A DNA stretch of 64,000 nt from Labyrinthula sp. Ha. Taxonomy: Eukaryota; Sar; Bigyra; Labyrinthulida; Labyrinthulaceae. Made by a program: the position numbers and the translations under genes. Shown here one piece after another: positions 22,863 through 35,400 of this stretch; the stretch's first letter is position 1; every line of letters starts with the position of its first letter. The stretch covers positions 1,240,001 through 1,304,000 of the forward strand of contig JAALGZ010000011.1 in NCBI GenBank assembly GCA_015227615.1, written 5' to 3'. Under the pieces are notes generated by a model. The model was not told the origin of the DNA, did not search any database, and was given only the letters and a program-made list of their open reading frames with translations.

Positions 22863-25026
22863 TTACTTCCGCAACGTCTTGCTTTCCTTTAGCGGGACTA
22901 TTCTATTAACCACAAGCTTATCTTTTGTAGAATCTTTGTCCATGCAATAATATGCATTTGTTATAAACTGCCAATGTGGCATTTCGGTATCTCCAGTTTC
23001 GACCTTCTGCAGAAACTCCGGATTCAAACAATCTTGCATTTCATCAGCGACACTCTTTTCAACCCAAACTGATTCTTCTACTAAACTGTTAGGGTTTAAG
23101 AGCTCCGTAAAATCAACTCCCTTTGCTTTCGCTGCTTTTTCAGCATGAACTTCAATACCATCAACTTCACAATCAATGAACAAAGGTTCATACTCTCTTG
23201 CTACAAGTTCTACTGCGGTGGAGACATTAACCCAGGCAATGGTACTCACTTTCTTAATCTCCTCATCAACCTTCTCACAAACAATCTCTTTGACAATGCC
23301 ATCTTCTTCCTTCATTTGGATGCACTTAAAGTTAAAACCATATAACAACTTTGCAAATCCGTGGAGTTTAATACCTTTAAAACCCTTCTCTACCTCTTCT
23401 CCAGGACCTCTGATCTTTCTTCTTGGAATATAGACTTCATTCTCGATAACTAATTTTCTAGTACCCTCATCTGGCTTATGCGGAAATTTGGGTAAACTAA
23501 TTTCCACGGTTTCGTTGAGATTCGTAAAAGTCACTTTGATTGGATCTACAACACCAAATCTTCTTTCTGCAACCTCATTCAGTTCCTCTCTAACAAAATG
23601 CTCTAGCAAGCCATACTTAATACAAACCGTATTACTACTCCTCGCAACTCCAATGCTTTCGCAAAATGTATTTATCCCAGTCGCCCCAAAACCACGTCTT
23701 CTCATTCCATCCAAGGTAAGAAGTCGAGGATCATCCCAACCGCTCACTATATTCTCCATGACTAGACGTTTCAATCTTCTCTTACTCATTACATTTCTAC
23801 TTATACTACATCGACTAAATTCCCACGTTTGCGCATGATACATTCCCAGCGCATCAAGAAGCCAATGATATGGTCCACCTATACTCTGTCTGCTTTCAAA
23901 TTCCAAACTACATAGACTATGAGTCACATTTTCTAGCGAATCGACCAGCGCATGGCTATAATCATAGGTAGGGTAGATGCACCAGCTATCCCCTGTTCTG
24001 GGATGTGGCCGCATAATGACCCGATAAGCTGTTTGATCCCACATGTTCGCATTTGGTGAAAGAAGATCCTGCTTCATTCTCAACGTTGCCTCGCCCTCAG
24101 CAAAGCCACCTCTTCTCATTCTTTCAAAAAGAGCCAAACTTTCGTAAATCGATCGATTTCTATATGGAGAAATTGCACCTTTCGGCAAATCTTCATAGGT
24201 CACTTCTTGTTTTGATTCGGAAGCAGCTAAGTTCTTATTAAATTCAACTAAAAGCTCTCTTGATTTTTTTATCTCATCACCAGTCTGATGACATACATAT
24301 GCTTTATCCTTCTGAATTAATTCAATTGCAATCTCGTACAGCTTAGAAAAATAATCGCTTGTGTAAGTCATCTTCATGTACTTATGCTTCAACCATTTAA
24401 CATTTTTTTTTATAGAATCAATATATTCTTGCTTCTCCCCTTGAGGATTTGTATCATCAAATCTCATAATACACTGTCCTTTGTTTCTTTTAGCAGTTCC
24501 AAACGATACGTACATTGCCTTAGCGTGCCCGATATGCAAGTACCCGTTAGGCTCGGGTGGAAATCTAGTTCTCCAGTTCGATCCAGTGGAATTAAGATGT
24601 TTTTTCAAAATTTCAGGCGAATTAACATAGTATCCACCTCGTCCAACGTTTTCTGTAGGTGGCTTAAGTTCTCTTTGCAATGTAGTTGATGACGTTTCTT
24701 CTTTCTCCTCCTCATTTTCTTCCTTTGAAACAGACTTTGCCAGTTTTGTATTATTTTTCTCTTTAATTTTAGGTTTATTGTTATTCTTCTGTTTTTTTAG
24801 TTGCTTTGTAATGTTTTTCTCTAATTTTTGCGCTGACATGTTCTATAAATGAAAAGAAAATAGGAAAATGTACAAGTTCCTTTGCCTTTTCCTTCAGAAA
24901 AGCTTTTCTTTTGGCTGCTAATTCTTTGGCATGATTCAATTCTTCAGGTGTCGGTTGCTGTTTTGTTGTATTTGTTGTTGGAATGAAGGTTTGATAGGCA
25001 ATAAGAATATCTTCTGTGACTGTCAT
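22863..25026 (-). CDS. Glutaminyl-tRNA synthetase, cytosolic type, two exons (31-nt intron)
   Basis: It charges tRNA-Gln with glutamine. The exons are 24874-25026 and 22863-24842, giving 710 aa. The 31-nt intron joins KAKEL to NMSAQ. The class I signature is PPEPNGYLHIGHAKAM, followed by RFDDTNP. The second ATP site is MSKRR (KMSKS equivalent). After it come the SGWDDPRLLTLDGMRRRG helix region and a C-terminal beta-barrel anticodon-binding domain (ending in the region around NRIVPL). The N-terminus is a lysine-rich extension, as in eukaryotic GlnRS, in place of the larger animal N-terminal domain. The start at 25026 is preferred over the internal ATG at 24839 because the first exon splices in frame with consensus sites. 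If the intron were kept, the shorter start at 24839 would still give a working enzyme. Confidence 0.95.
24843..24873 (-). other. 31-nt intron in the glutaminyl-tRNA synthetase gene
   Basis: On the minus strand it runs GTACAT...TTATAG. It is pyrimidine-rich, phase 0, and its length is not a multiple of three. Removing it connects an ATG-initiated 51-codon exon to the main frame. Confidence 0.75.
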
Positions 25027-25350
25027 CCTTTTAATTTTTCAAGATAGTTTTGGGCAATTTCAAACTTTCTCATTGCCACGTCATTAGTGAAACCAACTCA
25101 CTCCTTGCTTCACAAGAACGAACAATAACGAGTAAGAATACTAAATATTAAGGACAATCTATATTGTATATTTTAATAACAATATTTCATTTTAAGTACA
25201 TAAATTCTTTATTATAAAAGGTTTTTAAGCTTATAGTTTGCCAGGAGACAGCGTCAACCGTCAGGGAGCAGCTGCTAAATATGCTTAATAATTTGCCAGA
25301 GAAAAGTACTTCTGAATAAGAATGTTGACAATAGTAAAAGTGTACATGAG

Positions 25351-26160
25351 CTATCTTCTTTTATCTTTTATTTTCTCAACAAATTGTCTTGAATAGATGT
25401 GCTTGCTTTGTTTGATTTCTTCATGTATGAAAACAATCCTGCGTTGATTAAGAAAGACACTAAGAAAAACACCAAGAAGACAAAATCCAGTCATAATCAT
25501 CCCTATAGCTCTTTTGTCCGAGCTTTAATCCTCTAAAGAATATTTTTCTGTCAAATATACTTAAGGTGCTGAATATTATCATCCCATTCAGACTCACTGA
25601 ACCCAAAACTCGATGCAATAAAATCAGGCGTAACTTCGGTGACCGTATGAAACAATATGTTCTCCCTGTTCTACTGGAAGATCCATAAATAAAATTTCTC
25701 TTTCTATTTTTCTGCTTCAGTGCATTAACAACTATAAGGGTCTGCAAAGGAGAAACAACAGAATCTTCCGTTCAATGCACAACCAAGAAATCTGATGAAT
25801 TGAAACTAGCCGGAAAGTTTTCAGTTATATAGAGAATATTTAAAAATCAAAATAGCTTCCATGTCATCAGATTAACTATTTCAAAGTAACTTTCGCCATT
25901 CAACTCCCAAAGGTTGTATGATTCACTGGTATATACTTGACATAACCTGGTTGAGCAGAAACACGAAAGCTTTCAGAATCATCTACCATTGAGTACAGAT
26001 TCAAAAAGGCAAAGCACGAGGAAACAGCTGGTGGATTAAAGCCAACTCTAAGGAAACAGCCTAAAAAGAATCGAAGTGTTCCATTGGGCACCCAAACCCT
26101 TCTTACCAAAAAAAAATCCCGTGTCACATCCATTTGTTTCCATAATGTAAACAATCGATA
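25351..26160 (-). pseudogene. Decayed paralogue of the two-domain hydrolase-like surface protein
   Basis: Read in several frames on the minus strand, this stretch matches the second half of the 18132-20138 gene in order. GFNPPAVSSCFAFLNLYSMVDD corresponds to GFKPSVVISWF...LLDD. QPGYVKYIPV matches QPPYVKYIPA. SDFLVVH-stop-TEDSVVSPLQTL matches ADFLLVHGTEDAAVSPLQTL. TVTEVTPDFIASSFG...EWDDN matches ETVVTLDFIDRSLG...SWDDN. A membrane helix (GFCLLGVFLSVFL) with a basic tail ends at TAG 25351. The frame changes several times, and a TGA at 25772-25774 interrupts the conserved VHGTED motif, so this is a pseudogene. The 5' part upstream of 26160 is weak (a trace to about 26230) and then lost. Confidence 0.75.
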
Positions 26161-26230
26161 ACTGTTCTAGTATAGTGCAAATATCCTACAAGTAGGCCTC
26201 CTACGTTGTTTTGATATGATATCTTCAATT

Positions 26231-29200
26231 CATAGCAGTTACTTTTGCTTTATAGATCCTGAATTCTTTAGGGGGTTAAGGGGTGGCTAATGAGTAGTAC
26301 CCAAAGTCGTAGAAAGTGATGGAGCCCCACCCCGGGACTTTACCACGTAACAGTTTCTGTTGGAGTTGTTGAATGATAAGTTGAAAGCTGTAGCTGCTAT
26401 AGAAGCCTTTACTACTGAAGGTAACACAGGTGCAGCAGACGGAAGTATATCCCCAGGTGTTTTCCACCGTTGAAATGATGGCGATGTATCATTTTGAAAT
26501 AAGGTGGTGAGGACACAGAGGGAGTTAAATCAGTGAAGGAGGAGGAAATGAATGATCAGAAACAGGTAAATAATAGAAGGGGTGGGGTGAAAATAATCTG
26601 AAAACCCAAAAAGGTTTGGACCACTCAGCTTTGTATAGAACACTTAGCAAAGAGAGATTTCCTTGAAGCAGAAAGAAAAACAAACCAACTAATTATACAA
26701 GAGGTTAATCACTAAGCCAGTTGGATTTCATGATATGAAGCAGGTTTAGAACTAGCTTTGATAGGTTGCCTCATTAATACGAGGAAAGATTAATTTAAGT
26801 TTCCAGAAGATTCCAGAGATATTAAGAGTATCAAGGGATAAATATTGTATTCAATTGTTGTTGAACTCAGCTTTTGGTTTAGCTGCCTAATACCGGTTTT
26901 CACTACTAAGATATGAAATGGTTGAATAAGGTGCTGTATAGAAGTTTGACGAGATTTTTAGATATAAAACCATCTTCTATTTTCAGGCACACAGGACAGA
27001 CTAGTATTCCACATGAATTTGTGTACTTCTAATTTTATTTTTAAGAATGGGTAGAAGTACATTACAGTTAATATTTTCTTATTAATTCAGGGTAATTGAC
27101 GCTCTCGAAATATTTGGGTACCAGGAGTATGGGATGATATCCTGTTAGAATAAACTCTTTATTATGCATTCTTTTCCCTTTATATTGGTTCATTATTTGA
27201 ACTGGCTCCTGGGAATCTTTTGTGGAACATTTTTGGGTTAAAGAATCAAGATTAAGAGATATGAAGCACTATGCAAACCGTATTTGGTATATATACCATG
27301 TCTTTTTTTTTGCTGGTGCTAAGAGTTTGAACTAAGAAATAGCAAGTGCTGTGTTAGAAACAAGGCGGTAAGTTAACTTCCATTGCAATAAATTTATTGA
27401 ATTAGTTTAAGACATCAGGGATCTAAGGTCTGTTTTTTTTTCAATAAGATGTTCAGACTTCTAATACACCAAGAGTTATACATCTTAGTGTTGTTTCACA
27501 TCTTGGGCTGAACATTCAATTAACAAACTTTCAATAGTATACAGCCATTCTTTCAGGTGGCTGGATTCCATCTAAGAAAAGAAAACATATTGGAAAATGC
27601 GTTGAACTGATATTTCAATCCTGGAAACTAATCTCAATCTTAATTCTTGTAGAGCTTTTTCGTTGGTAGAAATAATTTACATTGTTGTATGAATAACTAA
27701 AAATAATTCTTTGACCATGGTGGGATATCTTGTAAATATATCTTCATTTATCCTGTGCATTCTTTATTTCCCGAAACATCATAACGAATCTAACAGACAG
27801 TTTATGAAAATTTCAGTTTGATTTTAGCTCTATAAAGTTTTCTGAAAATAATTTCTGATCAATTAGTTTGAAGTTTTAAACAATATTATTTATCCCTAAA
27901 TTGCTTTAAGTTGTTCCCCCCTGTCTCATCGAAAAAGCAGCTAACTTAAAAAAACTAATCTAGAAATAGATTGAAGGGCAACATGAAAAAATAACCGAAA
28001 GTTTTGAATAACTTCATGAAGCCATAAGCATTTTTCTTTATGACAATATACATAGTTTGCCCGTGTATTTTCAATCGAATAAACTGTGGCTGTGACTATG
28101 GAAATACGAATATAATCAAGAAATATCGGAACTAATATGAGGACTTAGTGTGTTACAGTTTCTTCTGGAGATTTATCCTGTCTTCTTTGGAACGGGTTCA
28201 CGTATATACAGTGAAAGAAGCACGAAATAGTATACAGTTAAGCGTACCGATTCCGAAATTATGATACAAAGACTTGGTTTCCAAGGAAAACTTTTTTTAG
28301 TCCTCTAGTTCTGTGTATAATGTGTTAGAATTGATAAACTTTTCCAGTATAACACTTCATATGTGTAATGCTGATCTCACCTTGCACGCACAGACAAAGA
28401 AGATGATCAAATTCTAAAGGGACTTTGAGTATTGATTATTGTTCTAACTTTGACACTAGACCTACGTTAAGAAAATAAATATTTGGTGTGATAGGCTGAT
28501 CCATGGCCGATAGATGTCTATATTTTCTTTACATGTCTAAAGGGAGAAAGACTACTAAGAAAATTGCATATAGCAACTAACAATATGGGTGAAAGTTTCC
28601 ACTAACGATGCATTTAAAGATAACGTGATTTGAACCCCAGTTTCTCCCAACTACTTTTAATTGGACAAAAGCAGAGGTTTCTAATTTTATAACACAACGG
28701 AATTGAAAAATAATAAGACCTAAACCCAACACTGTGTCAAGGAAGTGAAGCCACGTGAGCAGCCGTTCCACTACAATAGCATAATGATATGATGCCTTGT
28801 TGATTATTTTTTAGAGACATCAATTTAAAATAAAAATCAAACCTTTCCCATACGTGGTTCAAGTAAGCATGGAACAGTTTTCCTTGGCAAGAACCAATCA
28901 ATGCTGTCTTCTCCCTATAACATCGCTGGGGATCTTCGTATCCAAGAAGGTTTCATGTTCAACATCACTTATGCTTGATCTTTTCTCTCATATGAGCACA
29001 TATGGAAGTCACAGGTACAGAGCCATAATGACATGCAGTGGTTACTATAGCAAGTTACATTATGGTTTAGTGCTGTATATATTGGGTCTTTCCAAACCAG
29101 TTGCGAATTCTACACTAGAACATATGAGTATTAAAAAAGCAACAGCACATTCTTCACCTTGCACACTCTAAATGCCTAATAAACCACCATGCTGAACTCA

Positions 29201-29836
29201 TTATGAGTATCATACATTATTCTCATCCGTCTACATTACTTTGCTAACTAAAGTTATCCATGACATAGTCTTAGCGACAAATAGTCATCACGCCTGGAAA
29301 CAAGTGAATTTCACTTACAGAAAATCTAAGATTGTATTCATTGATCTCATGTTCCAATATATCTTCTCAGAGGGCAATGGAAACACAGTAAAGACTACTT
29401 CGCCGCAGCTGAACCATATCGCGGGGCCGAGGTGCTTGATCTGAGGATAATTGACATTATATCCTTTTTCATGTGGTTAAGGGTTGTGCAAAGAGTGAAG
29501 AAGAACGTATGCGTGTAAGTTTGGTTATTCTTTAAATAGATAATTTTGTCTATATTAGAGTTATTTGTTTATCTTAATAAGTGCTGGAGGCCAAGTTAAC
29601 CAAGTAGGGCAATATTCAGAATTCTGGGAAATTTCCGATAAGAGGATATAATTATATATAGCCAATGAAATTTGATTCATTCATCTAGAAACCAATCATA
29701 TTACATTGCTGTATGAATAACCATACGGTTGGGGTACTTAATAAAGAGTATATATATCTTATACTATATCTATTAATCCTACCATTGCAACGAAACAAAA
29801 GATAATCGTTAGACCAAAGATTCAGACTTAAATAAA
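26231..29836. other. 3.6 kb AT-rich intergenic region
   Basis: No gene can be supported. Short frames at 26276-26467 (minus), 28577-28771 (minus), 28854-29171 (plus) and 29241-29444 (plus) have no domain or splice logic. A slightly less AT-rich patch at 28.85-29.45 kb may be old coding or repeat remains, but I could not match it to anything. The promoter of the SHMT gene should lie just upstream of 29837. Confidence 0.45.
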
Positions 29837-31313
29837 ATGAGACCACGTGCCTTCCATACAGTCAATGCAACCTTAATTAAGCATAATTTCAATAAATTTT
29901 ATCCTAGTGCTAGATGCTTTGTATACTCTATGCTTTTACTTACTTCCATAGTCCACTCTTCACGATCCCACACTGGAAGAACATGATCCTGAAATGTATG
30001 AGCTCCTCCAAGCAGAGCAGGAGCGTCAAAGAGGTGGATTAGAACTAATCGCGTCAGAAAATTTTACATCTACTGCTGTAATGCAGTGCCTCGGTTCCAG
30101 TCTAACAAACAAGTACGCAGAAGGTTATCCGTCAAAAAGATACTATGGAGGAAATCAAGTTATTGACAAGATCGAGCGGTTGTGTCAAGACCGTGCTTTG
30201 GAAACATACGGGTTAGATAAGAATGAGTGGGCTGTCAATGTTCAGCCTTACTCTGGGAGTCCTGCGAACTTTGGAGTTTATACAGCGATACTAAACCCTC
30301 ATGACAGAATTATGGGGCCTGGATTAGCAGACGGTGGGCACCTGACTCATGGTCACTATACTTTGAATAAAAAAACTGGAGAGAGAAAAAAAATATCTGC
30401 CACTAGTATCTATTTTGAATCTCTGCCCTATCAGGTGGATTCGGAAACTGGATACATGGACTATAAAAGACTTGCTGAAGTAGCAAACGTTTTCAAACCG
30501 AAATTGGTGATTTGTGGAGGATCTGCATACCCAAGGGATTGGGATTATGAGACAATAAGAGAGGTGTGTGACTCAAATGGTTCGTACATGATGACAGACA
30601 TGTCACATTTCTCCGGATTGGTAGCAACAGGAGTAGTTAAATCTCCTTTTGAGTTGAGTGACATCGTCACAACGACGACGCATAAATCTCTGCGAGGGCC
30701 TAGAGCGGGAATGATCTTTTCGAAGCGAGATGAAAGAAAGTTGCCAGATAGGATTGACCAGGCCGTTTTCCCAGGGTTGCAAGGTGGGCCCCATGAGCAC
30801 CAGATCGCTGGAATTGCAACTCAGTTGAAGCAAGTGCAGACTCCGGAGTTCAAAACGTACATCGAACAAGTTGTTTCCAACTCTCGATCTCTAGCGAAAA
30901 AACTTGTGGATTTAGGTTATACATTGGCTACTGGAGGAACCGACACACATCTACTGTTATGGGATTTAAGACCTCAAGGATTGACTGGGAATAAAGTCGA
31001 ATTTGCATGTGATTTGTGCCACATTACGCTGAACAAAAACTCAGTTCCAGGGGATGTTTCGGCATTGAGCCCGGGTGGGGTTAGAATTGGTGCCCCTGCA
31101 ATGACTACAAGACAACTAAAGGAAAACGACTTTGAGAAGGTTGGAGAATTCTTGCACAGAGTTGTCAAAATTTGTTTGAAGGTTCAGGAAAAGTCTGGAA
31201 AGAAAATGGTGGAGTTCAGGAAACACATTGTACACGATGAAGAGTTGAAGCAACTTGCAAATGATGTTAACGCGTTTTCTAAACAGTTTCCCATGCCCGG
31301 TATTTACCATTAG
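29837..31313 (+). CDS. Serine hydroxymethyltransferase, probably mitochondrial, two exons (31-nt intron)
   Basis: A PLP enzyme converting serine and tetrahydrofolate to glycine and methylene-tetrahydrofolate. The exons are 29837-29920 and 29952-31313, giving 481 aa. The first exon supplies a 28-residue leader rich in Arg/Lys and free of acidic residues ([20 protein letters not shown]...). It runs into RCF-STLHD, a typical mitochondrial presequence and cleavage region. The family core is complete: [26 protein letters not shown], and the PLP lysine in [12 protein letters not shown] (Lys273). These are followed by [11 protein letters not shown] and the C-terminal [14 protein letters not shown]. 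Without the first exon the protein would start at the ATG at 29994, just inside the conserved DPEMYELL segment. The longer, spliced start is therefore better. The retrotransposon sits about 200 bp downstream of the stop. Confidence 0.95.
29921..29951 (+). other. 31-nt intron in the SHMT gene
   Basis: It runs GTATAC...CCATAG. It is phase 0 and pyrimidine-rich, and it carries the in-frame TAG that would otherwise separate the presequence exon from the conserved DPEM segment. Its removal gives a continuous leader plus enzyme. Confidence 0.85.
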
Positions 31314-31513
31314 ATTGAGTCTAAAGTGTCTGGTCTAAGCCTTAATCCTGAAATAGAAACTAACGTTGTTGGTTCATTGTATGAAGGTTTTTAAGTAGAG
31401 CTGCCTTATAATATAGTGTCGTCTCAACGAAGTAGGTGCAGAAGGTTCTCATTTCTGTCTGGAAGAGGAATGAATAACTTCTTGGAATAAATCTTTTCAA
31501 CTATGTCGACTAT

Positions 31514-31517
31514 GATC
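31514..31517. repeat. Target-site duplication, left copy (GATC)
   Basis: GATC directly precedes the 5' LTR and again directly follows the 3' LTR at 39466-39469. A 4-bp duplication is consistent with integration of an LTR element. Confidence 0.75.
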
Positions 31518-32281
31518 TGTTGTGGTTTTATGTGAAATATCTTATGGTTTAATGTAGTTGCGATATATGTTTTGTTTCAGCTGTGTCTCAGGTGGTTGAT
31601 TCCAAAAATGCTTGTCTTTGATGTTCTTGATGTTACTAAGAAATAAAGATGTGAAAGAAACTTTGGTAAATGTTGATATACAAGTGAAATTTTGGTATAA
31701 TATGAATTTATGAGATGATACGAAGATATTGTGAAGTTTTTGGTTTATTCTGAAGTGTTTTCGAAGAGTTACAGTTGATTTGGTCAAATCGAGAACCTAA
31801 TTTACAGTCTTTTCTCTTTCGTATTATGTGATAAAATTCGCCCGTGATGAGATGAAAGGGTGGTTTGTTCATTGACGTTTTTCTCCTATGAATTTACATT
31901 TGGTGACATTTGTTGATATAAATTAAAAACGAGATATCGTTAGTTACGATTGAGGGGTGACATGGTCATTTGGGAATTTTGGTATAGGTATTCTGCATAA
32001 TACGGTGTTGGAATTGAGTTGAAATATACAATATTCAGGAAAGTTGAAAGTAGTATTTGACATATATTTTTCCGTTTTTTACTAACTGTTAAGTGATATA
32101 AAAAGAAGAAAAAAAGAGTTTTTTAGTGAATTATAAAAGGAAGTTTATTGAGTTTATATCTAACGCGAAACCCTATTTTATTGGATCTGAGGTCTTTACA
32201 AGGTCCAAGTTGTGTTTGTGATTGGTTTTTTCTTCCGCGGACGTCTTAAGAGTAAATTACAGGAAGACGATAAACGCAATA
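31518..32281 (+). repeat. 5' LTR
   Basis: 764 bp, starting TGTTG and ending CAATA, with these ends forming short imperfect inverted repeats. It is nearly identical to 38702-39465. It should hold the element's promoter and polyadenylation signals. A conserved antisense frame inside it is not considered a gene. Confidence 0.92.
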
Positions 32282-32292
32282 TTGCAATATTG
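32277..32292. other. 16-bp perfect palindrome across the LTR/internal junction
   Basis: CAATATTGCAATATTG is its own reverse complement and spans the last five bases of the 5' LTR and the first eleven internal bases. That is where a minus-strand primer binding site would be expected. I do not recognise a tRNA 3'-end complement here. Confidence 0.7.
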
Positions 32293-32423
32293 TATACTTA
32301 GGGAAGAACCATCATATATTTTTTATTGGGTTTTAAAGAAGGTTTTATTAATAAGCTTACCTGCTATTCAAGATTTACGGCAATTTATTTTTAAGAGAAG
32401 CTACTTTGGAGTGGGAAGTAGAT

Positions 32424-35400
32424 ATGAGTGAAAGAGCTCCTAACATGGCCCAGGTCATGAAAATGTTTGAGGAGATTTTATTGAAGCAACAAGAAGAATC
32501 GCAGAGGAGAATGGAAGCGATGCTAAATAACTTTGCAGGAATGCAACCAGAGATATCTACCTTAGAAAGTTTTACACTCCGTAGCATGGAGAAGTTTATT
32601 TACCAATATGAAAGAATTAACGAAGATCAGCGAAAGTATGTTATGCTGAGGCAGAAATTAGGGAAGCTAGTTTACAAGCAAATGGAATGTTTAGGTTGTT
32701 TGGGTTCTAATGATGAAATAATTAATGCAATCAAGAAGAAGATAGTAAGAGTGAAGGTCGAAGATGCCGGAAGCGCTGAAGGCCTTATTAGGAAACAGGT
32801 CGTTTTTAAGAAGGAGATGGACGAGGAAGAGGCAGTCGAAGTTCTTTTCCAAGAAGTAGAAGAAGTTCTCTCTTTACTACCTCCTGAATCAAGACGGAAG
32901 CCAAGGAAGATCGCTAAGGCTATATTTGATTTGTTACCCAAACACATCTGGGTACGCTATGATGATTTAAATTTGAAACCAGAACTAGAGGAAGCTGATC
33001 GCCAAGAGTTAAAGAAATATATTTTATCGTGCATACCTCCAAGACATGTGAGAAAGGAGTTTAAAGTTTTTTGTGCGGATAAGATTAAATCCACAAAGCA
33101 ACACCCGGTTGCATCGCGGAAGCAGAAGTATGAGATAAAGTCTGCGCAGATGCCGAAAGATCAGGGTCAGTTGCCTAAAGGAAACGAGCTGCTGTGTGAA
33201 CACGACTGGATTTACGGGCACACGCAGAGATTCTGTTATGAAAAGAAGGCAGGAAAGCCTGCACTACCTTATCCTGGTTTAGATGAAATGCAGAGAAGGT
33301 TAGCAAGATATAAAGAAAGGAAGAAGGAGAAGTCGTATGAGATGACCAAGTCTGCGTCGATAAAGAAAGAAGAGGATAAAGTGGAAGATATGGCTAAGGA
33401 GTATTTTGGAAGTAAGATGTTTAGAGCTGTTGGTGGATGTCCAAGTAAGTTTTTTGGTGGAAAGAAGGATACTGAAATAGGAAGTGTGAAACTTAATGAG
33501 GTGAAGAGTGTTATAAATTCATCTAAAGTTCTCCACGACGATGGTTTTTATAAAATAAAAGCGGTGAAGGATAACGCTTTTGTTGATTCATATTTATCTG
33601 GAAAGAAACTTAAATGTTTGTTGGACTCAGGAGCATTTAGAAGTGCACTTAACAGCAAGCATAAGAAGCTATGTGATGGTATTAAGCAGTTGGAAAGGCC
33701 GGTGAGAGTACAGGCCGCGGGGGGTGTTATATACCCCGTACATGAAGTGGGATTTATTGGAAAAATGTGGGTGGAAAGTGATAAACCCGAGTTGGAACCA
33801 CTTGTTTTTGAAGAGGTTGAAGTCCTAATCCTGGAAGTGCCGGAATGGGATGACCTGATAATAGGTAACGACGTGCTGTGTCGTTACGGGTTGGACCCCC
33901 TTAGCGCCATGGAAAGTAAGATGAAGGTTAAGGGGAAGACAAAAACTAGTTTTGCTAAATGGTTTGTTAGCAACGTTGGTGTGGAAGATGAAGCTGCGAG
34001 GGATATTGAGATAAAAGAAATATATCCGAGCAACGAGAAAAACATTCCTCCTCAAGTTTTTGGTTGGGATTGGCCCAACGAGGAGGAGTTTTTAGATATT
34101 GAAAACATTGATTTAGGAGCAGGTGCAGAGGTCACTGATATTGAAAAAGACAATGAAAGAATGAGGAATATTATTCGAGAGAAGTTGGAGAATATACCAG
34201 TGGTCAACTTTGATGATTCTTTAGCGTGGAAACGGAAGTTCACAGGGTTATTTTTGCAACATGCTCAGACCTTTGGGGATTCAAATAGTTATACGAAGCT
34301 GTCGAAGATTACCCCGATAAGATGTGATATAATTGAAGGGGCTCAAGTTGGCGTTCAGAAACAACTACCCCTAGGCCAAGAGCAAGAGGATTTCTTACAC
34401 GCTCGGATCAATCATATGGTTAAAGCTGGTATTATTCAAGTGAATAAAAATCCCACAACAGCAATGAGTGTGCTGGTTGTGCCCAAGAAGGGACCTAAAC
34501 GTTTTAGGTTGGTGGTCGATTTTCGACCTTTAAACAGAGTTACGAAGAAAGTTTCAAATACACTACCAAAAATTGAGCTGCAATTGGATCGCGTGAAAGG
34601 AAATGCGCATTTTTGTGGATTTGACTTACTTTCTGGCTTTGATTATTTAGCTTGCAAAGAGCAAGCTGGTGAGTTTTTCACGTTTACAACCCCATGGGGG
34701 GTATCATATTCTTTCCTAGGGGCACCACAGGGGTGGTGCAATACCCCTAGTTTATTTTCTATGCGCCAAATTGAGGAAGTTTTGATGCCTTCAGGCCTCT
34801 GGCCTAGGAAGGCCATGCAATGGATCGACGACAGTATTATCATGGGGGGTACGATGGAAGAACTCTATGATAATACGTCTAGGTTTTTAACACAAATTCA
34901 GAAGAAGGAATTGCGTTTAAATGTGGAGAAATGTGAGTTGGTAGCAGATAAGTTGACGTTTTGCGGTCGTGAAGTGAATAAGGATGGTTGGAGCTTTGAC
35001 AACAGTTATGCTAAAGGGTTGTTGGAGAGAGTAAAACCTATTTATTTACACGAACTTGCTCAACTTATTTATACCGCGAACTTCATTTCAGCGACTATTC
35101 CGGGGTTCTCAAAAATAAGAAAACTGTTACTTGGGAGTCACAAAATTACAGGTAAAATGAAGAATTTGGAGAGAAGAAGAGTACCCATTGAATGGACTGA
35201 AGAAATGGAGAGGACTTACGAAGAAATGATGCAAGCGTTGAAAGACTCTATGAGTTATTCGCTTGGTTTTTATGATCCAAAAGAAGACGTGTATTTATTC
35301 ACAGATGCAAGTGAAAGATTTTACAGTTTATATATTTCGCAAACTTCTGAGAAGGTTGATAGATTGAATCCATTCCTAAGCAATTTCAGAGTAATTGCTA

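Noticed and set aside
28577-29444. Gene or transposon remains
   Set aside because: Several short frames on both strands look mildly protein-like, but none matches a family or another part of the window convincingly.
31542-31787. 81-codon antisense frame inside the 5' LTR, repeated at 38726-38971
   Set aside because: It is identical only because the LTRs are identical. It has no domain or start context and is antisense to the element.
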